Shown here in pieces: positions 39,498 to 47,612 of a stretch of 64,000 nucleotides of DNA (the stretch's first letter is position 1; every line of letters begins with the position of its first letter). Made by a program: the position numbers and the translations under genes. Under the pieces are notes generated by a model that searched no databases, was not told the origin of the DNA, and saw only the letters and a program-made list of their open reading frames with translations. Source of the stretch: an uncultured Gilliamella sp. (GTDB lineage Bacteria > Pseudomonadota > Gammaproteobacteria > Enterobacterales > Orbaceae); NCBI GenBank assembly GCA_946481345.1, contig CAMLMY010000002.1, positions 57,121-121,120 of the forward strand, read 5' to 3'.

Positions 39498-39866
39498 ATG
39501 GCAGAAGTAATCATTGTCATCGGCGATAGAATGGGCAAAGGACAAAAAATTGCAGAGGGAATTAATTCTATAGAAGGGTGTCGCGCAATTGTTATTCCAG
39601 GTATGGCAGCTGATATGAAATTGGGTGACGTAATGAATAATGAGAATGCAGATCTAGGGCTTTCGTTTTGTGGCAGTGGCGGTGCAGGCGCCATAACGGC
39701 ACAAAATAAATATGGCTATTCTCAACGACACGGTATGCGTTCAATTGAAGAAGGTGAAACAGCCATTAATGACGGTTGTAAAGTATTAGGTTTTGGTTTT
39801 ATGGATACAGTAGAACTTGGCCAACGTATAGCCCAAGCATTTTTGAAAAAATATCCTCGTTCTTAA
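39498..39866 (+). CDS. Glycine-rich SFCGS-family protein
   Basis: This 122-residue soluble protein carries the family signature LGLSFCGSGGAGAIT (Cys58 in SFCGS) after a beta strand and Gly-rich turn (VIIVIGDRMGKGQKIAEGI), suggesting a Rossmann-like or EIIB-like fold. No function is known for the family. A conserved Cys within a Gly-rich loop is reminiscent of PTS EIIB active sites; this is inference. It follows TAGGAGCATAATT and is 13 bases from the DUF4312 gene. Confidence 0.85.
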   Translation: MAEVIIVIGDRMGKGQKIAEGINSIEGCRAIVIPGMAADMKLGDVMNNENADLGLSFCGSGGAGAITAQNKYGYSQRHGMRSIEEGETAINDGCKVLGFGFMDTVELGQRIAQAFLKKYPRS

Positions 39867-39879
39867 ATAGGTTAGAAAT

Positions 39880-40176
39880 ATGAAAAAAACTGAGCAGATA
39901 CAAGTAAGAGTAACTGGGCAAGGAGATTCGAAGCAGCGTGCGTTTGCTATAGCGCTAAATCAAGTGCAAAAGCAGGTACTTAAAAATACTAATAATGTCA
40001 TGTTACGAATTGAACCGCTTGATATTAGTGTTGTTTCTGCTATTGAAAAGATAACTACAGAACGCTTTTTATTTATCTTTTTACCTAGAAAAAAGACATT
40101 TTATGACATCACTCTCGATGTCTCAGTAAATGTTACGTTTATCGATCTGAACGATATTAAATTTATCTCTAAATAA
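39880..40176 (+). CDS. DUF4312 family protein
   Basis: This 98-residue protein of predicted alpha/beta character opens with EQIQVRVTGQGDSKQRAFA and has a positively charged FLPRKKTFYDITLDVSV segment. The family is defined by its constant company of SFCGS, DUF4311 and DUF4310 genes and has no known activity. It is likely a cytoplasmic component of the putative transporter. It lies between the SFCGS and DUF4311 genes with gaps of 13 and 15 bases. Confidence 0.8.
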   Translation: MKKTEQIQVRVTGQGDSKQRAFAIALNQVQKQVLKNTNNVMLRIEPLDISVVSAIEKITTERFLFIFLPRKKTFYDITLDVSVNVTFIDLNDIKFISK

Positions 40177-40191
40177 CGTAAAAGGAAAGTC

Positions 40192-40944
40192 ATGGAAATT
40201 CTAATTATAGCATTGAAGTCCATTGTAATTGGTGGACTGTGTGGATTTGGAGTAGGCGCTGGTGCAGCTCGAATGTTTCATGCTCCGACTTATCAAGGTA
40301 TGGGGGCTTTTCGTACCCTAGGAGAACTTAATTCTTGTGAGGGTGATCCTGCTGCACATTTTTCATTTGGCTTAGGATTCTTTTTTAATGCCTGGGCTTC
40401 ATCTGTTGCTGCTGGTTCATTTACCCAAGATGTTGATCATCGCATCATTCCAAACTGGGGTGCTGCACTATTGATGATAAAAAACCGAAATTTAGCACAA
40501 ACGTTACATGATCCTAAGAAAATGGCCTTTGCTTGTGCATTTATCGGTGTGATTGTTGTGTTATTTTTAAATACAACCACCTCGGTTATTCCTGATTCTT
40601 TAAAAATTACCGCAACTAAAGTTTTAGTTCCAGCCGCAAATTTACTAGTCGCGACTGTGATGCCGGTTATTTTCTGGTTGGCAGCTTTAGATGCCGGTAG
40701 AAGAAGTGGTTTTTGGGGAACTTTGTTTGGTGGGCTAGCGCAATTAATTATGGGTAATGCAGTACCTGGTTTAGTGTTAGGTATTTTGATTGGTAAAGGA
40801 GTGGATGATAGTGGTTGGAATCGAGTGATGAAAATCATGTTAGCTGCGGTAATTGTTTTATTTATCATGAGCGGATATTTCCGTGGATTTGATATGAAAA
40901 TGATTAATTCATTCCGAGATGGTTTGTCTTATTGGTTTAAATAA
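40192..40944 (+). CDS. DUF4311 membrane protein
   Basis: This 250-residue integral membrane protein has about six hydrophobic segments. A conserved-looking polar stretch follows the first helix: GAGAARMFHAP, GMGAFRTLGELNSCEGDP and AHFSFGLGFFFNAW. A charged loop around residues 78-105 contains DVDHRIIPNWG. With DUF4310 it probably forms the permease. Function is unknown and the substrate is inferred only from neighbouring enzymes. It follows AAAGGAAAGTC. Confidence 0.82.
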   Translation: MEILIIALKSIVIGGLCGFGVGAGAARMFHAPTYQGMGAFRTLGELNSCEGDPAAHFSFGLGFFFNAWASSVAAGSFTQDVDHRIIPNWGAALLMIKNRNLAQTLHDPKKMAFACAFIGVIVVLFLNTTTSVIPDSLKITATKVLVPAANLLVATVMPVIFWLAALDAGRRSGFWGTLFGGLAQLIMGNAVPGLVLGILIGKGVDDSGWNRVMKIMLAAVIVLFIMSGYFRGFDMKMINSFRDGLSYWFK

Positions 40945-40962
40945 TATAGGGAACAACAGATT

Positions 40963-41616
40963 ATGAATACTCAAACAACCATTAATAAAAGTTTTTGGTA
41001 TGCCGATTGGTCATTCCCTATTCTTTGTGGATTACTCTCTGCAGGTATTTTCGCTGGAACACATACTTTTTATGTATATGGGATTGGTGCTTTTAACGAA
41101 ATAGCATTTGTTGCAATGCTTAAATCAGGTATGACGACAGGCGATTATGGTGCAGTAGCCGCTTTTGGTGCTAGCTTTTTATTTGCGCGTGTCATTGAGG
41201 GATCGCTGGTTGGGATACTTGATATTGGTGGTGCGCTACAAACAGGTATTGGTTTAGGTGTGCCAGCGTTGCTATTAGCGGGTGGCTATACATTGCCAAT
41301 TGAGAATTTTTTGGTAGCGTTATTAACCGGTTTATTGCTCGGTATGGTAATCGGCTTACTTATCATCCTTATTCGTAAATTTACAGTTAACAGTGGTGGT
41401 GGATCAACCTTTGGCGCAGATGTCATGATGGGAGCGGGAAATGCATCAGGTCGATTTCTTGGTCCAATGATTATTTTATCAGCTATGGTTGCATCTATTC
41501 CTATTGGTATAGGGTCATTGCTTGGTGCACTATTATTTTATGTATGGAAAAAGCCTATTACAGGTGGTGCAATATTAGGTGCCATGATTTTTGGCGGTAT
41601 CTTCCCAATTATATAA
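40963..41616 (+). CDS. DUF4310 membrane protein
   Basis: This 217-residue integral membrane protein has about six hydrophobic segments rich in Gly and Ala, including FLFARVIEGSLVGILDIGGALQTGIGLG and GGGSTFGADVMMGAGNASGRFLGP regions. It has no known function and is always found with DUF4311. The Gly-rich helices and the GxG pairs resemble transport proteins. It is 18 bases after the DUF4311 gene, and a hairpin follows it. Confidence 0.82.
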   Translation: MNTQTTINKSFWYADWSFPILCGLLSAGIFAGTHTFYVYGIGAFNEIAFVAMLKSGMTTGDYGAVAAFGASFLFARVIEGSLVGILDIGGALQTGIGLGVPALLLAGGYTLPIENFLVALLTGLLLGMVIGLLIILIRKFTVNSGGGSTFGADVMMGAGNASGRFLGPMIILSAMVASIPIGIGSLLGALLFYVWKKPITGGAILGAMIFGGIFPII

Positions 41617-41623
41617 TATTATG

Positions 41624-41653
41624 TCCCCTCTATCATGATTATGGTCGAGGGGA
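41624..41653 (+). repeat. Hairpin inside the operon, before the amidohydrolase
   Basis: TCCCCTC (41624-41630) pairs with 41647-41653. No T-run follows. It separates the putative transporter genes from the enzyme genes and may set different mRNA levels for the two halves. Confidence 0.45.
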
Positions 41654-41665
41654 TTGGATTAAATT

Positions 41666-42820
41666 ATGTATGATTTAATTATAAAAAATGCCAAACTCAT
41701 TGATAATTCAATAACCGATATTGCCATTCAACAAGGCAAAATTGTGGAAATTGGCAAAAATATAATCGCAACATCAAATCAAGTATTGGATTTACAAAAT
41801 CAACACTATATAAGTGCCGGCTGGATAGATTCCCATACTCATTGCTTTGCTCACTCACCAATTTACCACGATGAACCAGATCTCATTGGTGTTAAAACTG
41901 GTGTGACGGCAGTGGTTGATGCCGGCAGTGTTGGCGCACTTGATGCGGACGAATTTTATGATTTAGCGATGCAGGCTAAAACTCATGTTTATTCTTTTTT
42001 AAATATCTCAAAAATTGGCTTAATAAGGCAGAGTGAGCTTGCTGATATGCAAGATATCGATGTGCCGTTATTTGACCAAACTTTAGTTAAATATCCTAAT
42101 TTTATTATTGGAATAAAAGTTAGGATAAGTCGTAGCGTTGTTGGCGAAAATGGTATTTTACCGTTAATCAAAGCGAAAGAGATGCAGAAAAAGACGGGTT
42201 TGCCACTAATGATTCATGTAGGAAATAATCCGCCTGAACTTGATGAAATTGCTGATTTATTAACTAAAGGCGATATTATTACTCATTGTTTTAATGGTAA
42301 GCCAAACCAAATATTTGATAAGCAGAATAATCTGCGTGATTCAATTAAACGCGCCATTGAACGTGGGGTGATTTTAGATATTGGTCATGGTGGTGAAAGT
42401 TTCAGTTTTTCGGTAGCTGAGCGAGCTAAATGCTTAGATGTTTATCCAAACACTATTAGCTCTGATATATATTCTAAAAATCGCTTGCAAGGTCCTGTAT
42501 TTAGCTTAGCAAATGTGATGAATAAATTTATCTGTCTAGGTTATAGCAAAACTAGAATTATTGATAGTGTCACTAAAAATGCGGCACAAATATTGCATTT
42601 AAATAATAAAGGGGAAATAGCTATTGGCTATGATGCCGATTTGACTATTTTTGATATAAAACAGCAAACCGTCTCTTTAACTGATTCAGAAGGTGAGCAG
42701 AGGGAATGCCATGAACAGTTTGTTCCTTTAGCCTCTATCGTAACAAATACAACCAAAAAAGTTACACATATTGAAATAACACAAGAAGGTAGTAAAAATG
42801 AGCTCAGAATCTCAAACTGA
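41666..42820 (+). CDS. Amidohydrolase/deacetylase-family metallohydrolase
   Basis: This 384-residue TIM-barrel amidohydrolase has the binuclear metal set: His57 and His59 (DSHTH), Lys151 (GIKVRIS, presumably carbamylated), His184 (MIHVGNN), His207 (ITHCFNG) and Asp267 (SSDIYSKN). It resembles the COG3964 group, whose tested members hydrolyse N- or O-acyl substrates. In this operon it may remove an acyl group or open a ring to supply the PLP lyase with a free amine. It overlaps the next gene by 23 bases, so translation is coupled. Confidence 0.88.
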   Translation: MYDLIIKNAKLIDNSITDIAIQQGKIVEIGKNIIATSNQVLDLQNQHYISAGWIDSHTHCFAHSPIYHDEPDLIGVKTGVTAVVDAGSVGALDADEFYDLAMQAKTHVYSFLNISKIGLIRQSELADMQDIDVPLFDQTLVKYPNFIIGIKVRISRSVVGENGILPLIKAKEMQKKTGLPLMIHVGNNPPELDEIADLLTKGDIITHCFNGKPNQIFDKQNNLRDSIKRAIERGVILDIGHGGESFSFSVAERAKCLDVYPNTISSDIYSKNRLQGPVFSLANVMNKFICLGYSKTRIIDSVTKNAAQILHLNNKGEIAIGYDADLTIFDIKQQTVSLTDSEGEQRECHEQFVPLASIVTNTTKKVTHIEITQEGSKNELRISN

Positions 42821-43937
42821 AAAAGAAATATACAGTAAATACCACTTGAAAAAAGTGATTAATGCTTCGGGGCGAATGACTATTTTAGGTGTTTCAACAC
42901 CCAGCGCAGAAGTGGTAGATACTGTATCCCAGGGATTAAATGAATATTTTGAAATAAAAGATTTAGTTGATAAAACGGGTCAATACATTGCTAAATTACT
43001 CAATGTCGAAAACGCTGTGGTCGTATCATGTGCCTCGGCTGGCATTGCGCAAGCTGTCGCAGGTTTAATCGTTAAAGATGATCGTGATTTATTATTTAAT
43101 TTACATAGTTCTGATAAATGGGTAGCAAGGGAAATTATTGTGCCAAAAGGACATAACGTAAATTTTGGTGCTCCTATTGGTACTATGGTCGCTCTAGGTG
43201 GTGGAATTGTGGTTGAAGCGGGTTATGCAAATGAGTGCAAACCAGAGCACATTGAATCATTAATTAATTCTGATACCGCGGCTATTTTATATGTTAAATC
43301 ACATCATTGTGTGCAAAAAAGTATGTTATCAGTTGCGCAAGCCGTAACAGTGGCCAAAAAATATAATATTCCATTAATTGTTGATGCCGCAGCGGAAGAG
43401 GATTTACAAACCTATTATCAACAAGGCGCTGATTTAGTTATTTATAGTGGTGCAAAAGCAATTGAAGGGCCAACTAGTGGCTTAGTTATTGGCCGCCACC
43501 AAGCTATTGAATGGCTTAAACTTCAGTCTCAAGGTATTGGCCGACCAATGAAGGTTGGTAAAGAAGGTATTTTAGGCTTAACCAGGGCAATTGAGTTATA
43601 TATTAACGATCCTAAACAAGAAACTGGGCAAGAAATGGTTGTCAAAATGACACCATTTATCGAAAAGTTAAATTCTATTAATGGTATATCGGCAAAAGTT
43701 GTCTGGGATGGTGCTGGCCGAGATATTGCTCGTGCAGAAATATCATTTGATGCAAAGGTTATTGGTAAAAGTGCTGTTGAAATGATAGACCTGATGAAGC
43801 AAGGCGAGATTGCAGTCTATTTTCGGGAATATAAAGCCAATGAGGGTAAAGTAGATGCAGATGTTCGTAGTGTAACGGCGGAACAGCTTGATATTGTCTA
43901 TAACAAAATTATAAAAATTATCCAAGGAGTTAAATAA
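42798..43937 (+). CDS. dgaE: DgaE-family PLP-dependent ammonia-lyase
   Basis: This SelA-like fold type I PLP enzyme of 379 residues has the Schiff-base lysine Lys220 in YSGAKAIEGPTSG and the cofactor Asp196 in IVDAAAEED. In Salmonella DgaE converts D-glucosaminate-6-phosphate to 2-keto-3-deoxygluconate-6-phosphate plus ammonia. Here the physiological substrate may differ, because the usual D-glucosaminate PTS genes are missing. The ATG follows AGAAGGTAGTAAAA within the amidohydrolase end, and the stop overlaps the aldolase start by one base. Confidence 0.85.
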   Translation: MSSESQTEKEIYSKYHLKKVINASGRMTILGVSTPSAEVVDTVSQGLNEYFEIKDLVDKTGQYIAKLLNVENAVVVSCASAGIAQAVAGLIVKDDRDLLFNLHSSDKWVAREIIVPKGHNVNFGAPIGTMVALGGGIVVEAGYANECKPEHIESLINSDTAAILYVKSHHCVQKSMLSVAQAVTVAKKYNIPLIVDAAAEEDLQTYYQQGADLVIYSGAKAIEGPTSGLVIGRHQAIEWLKLQSQGIGRPMKVGKEGILGLTRAIELYINDPKQETGQEMVVKMTPFIEKLNSINGISAKVVWDGAGRDIARAEISFDAKVIGKSAVEMIDLMKQGEIAVYFREYKANEGKVDADVRSVTAEQLDIVYNKIIKIIQGVK

Positions 43938-44677
43938 TGCAATTGACACCAAATTATTTTAACGATCGCGTTTGTTTAAACGTATTAGCCAATTCAATTG
44001 ATAATGCTAGTGCTATTTATGAAGCTGCACAAACTTATGTTGTTGTGGGAGTGTTATCTAAAAATTATCCAGATAATCAGCAAGCAATAGAAGATATGAA
44101 AAAATATGCGTTAGCCATTGATAATGCTATTTCAGTTGGTCTGGGAGCGGGTGATCCTAATCAATCTACTATGGTGTCAGAAATATCTGCAGTTCTACAG
44201 CCTCAACATGTTAATCAAGTTTTTACAGGGGTGGCAACAAGTCGTGCTTTATTAGGACAAAAAGAAACGGTAATTAATGGTCTTGTATCACCAACTGGGA
44301 AAGTAGGATTAGTTAATATAGCTACAGGACCACTAAGCTCAAAATCACCAGCTGCTATCGTTCCGGTTGAAACCGCTATTGCTTTATTAAAAGATATGGG
44401 AGGAAGCTCAATTAAATATTTCCCTATGGGTGGGTTAAAACATATAGATGAATATGAGTATGTGGCTAAATGTTGTGCTGAACATGATTTCTATTTAGAA
44501 CCTACTGGTGGTATCGATTTAGACAATTATGAAACAATTTTAAAAATTGCCTTGAATGCTGGTGTGAAAAAAGTTATTCCACATATTTATACCTCAATTA
44601 TTGATAAAACAACTGGGGCGACAAGAACTGAAGATGTTAAACAACTATTAGCGATTACGCAAAAGTTAGCAGGATGA
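43937..44677 (+). CDS. dgaF: KDGP aldolase family protein (DgaF-like)
   Basis: This 246-residue class I aldolase should split 2-keto-3-deoxygluconate-6-phosphate into pyruvate and glyceraldehyde-3-phosphate. The Schiff-base lysine is Lys160 in SSIKYFPMGGLKH, comparable to VKFFP in KDPG aldolase, followed by the phosphate-site-like EPTGGIDLDN. It starts inside the dgaE stop (TAATG), so the lyase and aldolase are translationally coupled, and the regulator starts 3 bases after its stop. Confidence 0.86.
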   Translation: MQLTPNYFNDRVCLNVLANSIDNASAIYEAAQTYVVVGVLSKNYPDNQQAIEDMKKYALAIDNAISVGLGAGDPNQSTMVSEISAVLQPQHVNQVFTGVATSRALLGQKETVINGLVSPTGKVGLVNIATGPLSSKSPAAIVPVETAIALLKDMGGSSIKYFPMGGLKHIDEYEYVAKCCAEHDFYLEPTGGIDLDNYETILKIALNAGVKKVIPHIYTSIIDKTTGATRTEDVKQLLAITQKLAG

Positions 44678-44680
44678 GTA

Positions 44681-46600
44681 ATGGCATCTAAATTGCTATT
44701 CCCTTATCAACGATTAGCGTATATTTTTGATACGATAAAAAACGAATTGCTACCTCAAAAAGAGCTAGCAAATCGTTTTACAGTATCAATCAGAACGATT
44801 CGATCTGATATTGTTGCGCTTAACGATGTATTAAATAAGTATGGTGCGCAAGTTGATTATATTAAAAACGTTGGTTATCACCTTGTCATAACAGATCCTA
44901 ATCTGTATGCAACCATTCCGATTGTTCAGCAAATAGAACGAGTTCCTCGAACTAATAAAGAGCGCGTTTCCGCTTTATTAATTGCATTTTTAACTCAATC
45001 AAAGTCGGTAAAATTGGATGATATTGCTGGTGAATGGTTTTTGAGCCGTAATACATTACAAAATGATGTTATTGAAGTTAAGCAATATCTGGATAAATAC
45101 CATTTATCGCTGGATAATCGTCCTTATTCAGGTATGCGATTAGTTGGTGAGGAATCGGCTATTCGAGCATGTTTAACTGATATTTTATGGCAACATCATA
45201 TCACAGGGGACACTATCAATGTTAATCGGTTAATTCAGACGATATTATCTGATATTGATTTAGATTATCTGGAAAGTGTACTACAAAATCAGTTTGAACG
45301 TTTTGAATTAAAATTAACCTCGGAAGGGCAAGGGTATTTGCTCTATTGTTGTGCTGTTTCAATCACCAGAATTACGCAAGGGTATGAACTAGTTGAATAT
45401 CAAGTCGATAATATTGATTCGACTGTTATTGGCGCTGCACGTGAGGTTTCTGAAGGCTTCTCCTATTTTTTAGGTAGTACCCTTTCTGATGCTGAATTCA
45501 ACTATTTATGTGTGCAGATTATGTCGCGCACTATTATGGAATCACCTAATCAAGCTAAAAGTTTAGAGTTATTTGAACATATCTTATCTTATATCAATGA
45601 TTCTTATCACTATAATTTGAAACAAGATATGAAGCTACGTCAAGATATGTTAATTCATATTTCATCGTTGCTATCTCGTATAAAATATCAAATTCATACT
45701 TCTAATCCGTTATTACATGAAATTAAACAATATTATCCTTTTGCTTATGATATTACTTTATCGGCATTAGCGAATATTCCTAAGTTTACTGATGTGAAAA
45801 TGACTGAAGACGAAATCAGCTATTTAGCAATTCATATAGGGGTAGCATTAGAGCGCAATTATAGTGCAGGATATAAAAGATTAGTGCAAATTTTATTAGT
45901 CAGTGAATTAGGTAACGCCACTTTACGTATGATTGAATCAAAAATTAAACGCGATTTTCCTCATATTTTAATTAATCGAACGATTTCTTATAGAGAGTAT
46001 GAACAGTTAACGCATATTGAAGAAGATTTTGTGGTGTCTACGGTTCGCTTAAACGAGAAAGATAAGCAAATAGTGAAAATAGCACCATTTCCAACGCCTT
46101 ATCAACTAGAACAATTAGGGCGTTTATCAATGGTTGATCGCACTATGCCATATATTATTGAGCGTTTTTTTAATGAAAAATTTTTCCTAATTATTGACAA
46201 ACCGATGACACAAAGTGAACTGTTCCAGATAGTTTGTCAGCGGCTGGAAGAATCTGGATATGTGGGACAGGACTTTTATCCATCAGTAGTAGAACGAGAA
46301 AGTATTGTATCGACTTTAATCGGTGAAAATATTGCTATTCCTCATTCAGTTGGTTTGTTGGCCAAAAAGACAGTCGTGACCACTATTTTGGCTCCTCAAG
46401 GTATTGAATGGAATAGAAATGAAATTGCGCATGTTATTTTCTTATTAGCAATTAGCAAAGATGAATACGAAGATGCGATGCGAATTTATAACTTAGTCGT
46501 CAATTTTGTTAAAGAGAGATCAACTAAACGGTTGTTAAATAGTCGTAATTTCGATGATTTTCAAGCTATTGTAAAAGATAGTTTTGGGCGTTTATCGTAA
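44681..46600 (+). CDS. PRD/EIIB/EIIA-domain transcriptional regulator (MtlR/LicR type)
   Basis: Domain order over 639 residues: winged HTH (about 12-65), second HTH (about 95-140), PRD1 (about 185-290), PRD2 (about 300-395), EIIB-like (about 400-485) and EIIA of the mannitol/fructose type (about 495-639). There is no CAT RNA-binding domain, so DNA binding rather than antitermination is expected. PRD2 keeps both His (326, 385) and EIIA keeps His555 in IAIPH. PRD1 has Cys223 and Gln279 at the His positions, and the EIIB cysteine position is Ser408. It probably activates this operon in response to PTS phosphorylation. Confidence 0.88.
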   Translation: MASKLLFPYQRLAYIFDTIKNELLPQKELANRFTVSIRTIRSDIVALNDVLNKYGAQVDYIKNVGYHLVITDPNLYATIPIVQQIERVPRTNKERVSALLIAFLTQSKSVKLDDIAGEWFLSRNTLQNDVIEVKQYLDKYHLSLDNRPYSGMRLVGEESAIRACLTDILWQHHITGDTINVNRLIQTILSDIDLDYLESVLQNQFERFELKLTSEGQGYLLYCCAVSITRITQGYELVEYQVDNIDSTVIGAAREVSEGFSYFLGSTLSDAEFNYLCVQIMSRTIMESPNQAKSLELFEHILSYINDSYHYNLKQDMKLRQDMLIHISSLLSRIKYQIHTSNPLLHEIKQYYPFAYDITLSALANIPKFTDVKMTEDEISYLAIHIGVALERNYSAGYKRLVQILLVSELGNATLRMIESKIKRDFPHILINRTISYREYEQLTHIEEDFVVSTVRLNEKDKQIVKIAPFPTPYQLEQLGRLSMVDRTMPYIIERFFNEKFFLIIDKPMTQSELFQIVCQRLEESGYVGQDFYPSVVERESIVSTLIGENIAIPHSVGLLAKKTVVTTILAPQGIEWNRNEIAHVIFLLAISKDEYEDAMRIYNLVVNFVKERSTKRLLNSRNFDDFQAIVKDSFGRLS

Positions 46601-46691
46601 TAAACTCGATTTAATTTGCAATTAAGAAAGGGATTCAACTAAGCGAGTAACACAAGTTATTTAGTGATTAAATAAATAACAATTGTGAACG

Positions 46692-46720
46692 CTAAAAAAC
46701 CCCGTTCCTCAAAATTTTTT
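46692..46720 (-). repeat. Flanking inverted repeat, right copy
   Basis: Read on the minus strand this is AAAAAATTTTGAGGA, AC, GGGG, six T: the inverted partner of 38866-38894. It lies 92 bases after the regulator stop. The rest of the 297-base gap (46601-46897) holds the yceD promoter. Confidence 0.5.
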
Positions 46721-46800
46721 GTTAAGAAATAAGTAAAATTATAATTATAAATATTTAAGAAATAATCAACAATTAAAACAAATTATCATGTGCTTGCCCA

Positions 46801-46829
46801 TTGACGAAATGGTGATTTAAAGGTATTAT
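46801..46829 (+). promoter_or_regulatory. Promoter of the yceD-rpmF-fab operon
   Basis: TTGACG (46801-46806), a 17-base spacer and TATTAT (46824-46829) are followed by the G/C-rich discriminator GCGCGCC. Such discriminators are typical of stringently controlled promoters, so ppGpp control of ribosomal protein and lipid synthesis genes is plausible. Confidence 0.8.
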
Positions 46830-46897
46830 GCGCGCCTTATGGCTTTGTGTGGTTTTTAGCTGCACTTAATAATTTTTAAGGTAGGCATGCATATCTT

Positions 46898-47407
46898 ATG
46901 CAAAATAAATTACCATTAACAATTGACCCAATCAAAGCAGCACAAAAAAGACTTGATTATGTTGGATATTATCCAGCAAAAAGTGCAACAAGGATTGAAA
47001 GTCCAAAAAGTGATATCGAATGTCATTTGTCTTTTGATTTTGATGAGCAAAGACTTTGCGTTATCACTATTGATGCAAAAATGACGCTAGAACAAATTTG
47101 TCAGCGTTGTTTTAAACCTTTTATCACTGAAGTTCATGTGATGAATAAATTTAGTCCTGTTAAGAGCGATGCTCAAGCAGAGACTTTACCGGAACATTAT
47201 GAACCTGTTCTGATGAACGAGTTCGGCGAAGTAGATATATTAGCGTTACTTGAGGACGAAATTATTCTTTCGTTGCCAATTGCGCCGGTACATGATAGTA
47301 AACACTGCGAAGTGTCTGAGGCAGATATGGTATTTGGTGAAATTCCTGCTGAGAATGAAAAACCAAATCCATTTGCAATTTTAGTTAGTTTAAAGAATAA
47401 GGGGTAA
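46898..47407 (+). CDS. yceD: YceD (DUF177), 23S rRNA accumulation protein
   Basis: This 169-residue protein matches E. coli Yce[21 protein letters not shown], the ICQRCFKPF Cys pair, [24 protein letters not shown] and [15 protein letters not shown]. YceD is needed for normal 23S rRNA levels by an unclear mechanism. rpmF begins 4 bases after the stop, the standard enteric and plant-plastid arrangement. Confidence 0.95.
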   Translation: MQNKLPLTIDPIKAAQKRLDYVGYYPAKSATRIESPKSDIECHLSFDFDEQRLCVITIDAKMTLEQICQRCFKPFITEVHVMNKFSPVKSDAQAETLPEHYEPVLMNEFGEVDILALLEDEIILSLPIAPVHDSKHCEVSEADMVFGEIPAENEKPNPFAILVSLKNKG

Positions 47408-47411
47408 ATCC

Positions 47412-47579
47412 ATGGCTGTTCAACAGAATCGTAAAACTCGTGCAAAACGTGGTATGCGTCGTTCTCATGATGCATTAACTGTTGCTAATATCTCAGTTGA
47501 TGAATCAGGTAAAACTCATTTACGTCATCACGTAACCGCTGATGGTTATTATCGCGGTCGTAAAGTGATTTCTAAATAA
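47412..47579 (+). CDS. rpmF: 50S ribosomal protein L32
   Basis: This 55-residue gene was found by reading the gap after yceD. It encodes [20 protein letters not shown]...[14 protein letters not shown], the standard L32 without zinc-binding Cys residues. The ATG follows AAGGGGTAAATCC. It lies between yceD and plsX as in E. coli. Confidence 0.97.
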   Translation: MAVQQNRKTRAKRGMRRSHDALTVANISVDESGKTHLRHHVTADGYYRGRKVISK

Positions 47580-47612
47580 TAACTATTTAATTAGAAATCC
47601 TCAGGTGACATT

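Noticed and set aside
39117..46600. Antiterminator (BglG-type RNA-binding) control of the operon
   Set aside because: The regulator opens with DNA-binding HTH domains and lacks the short CAT RNA-binding domain, so DNA binding is more likely.
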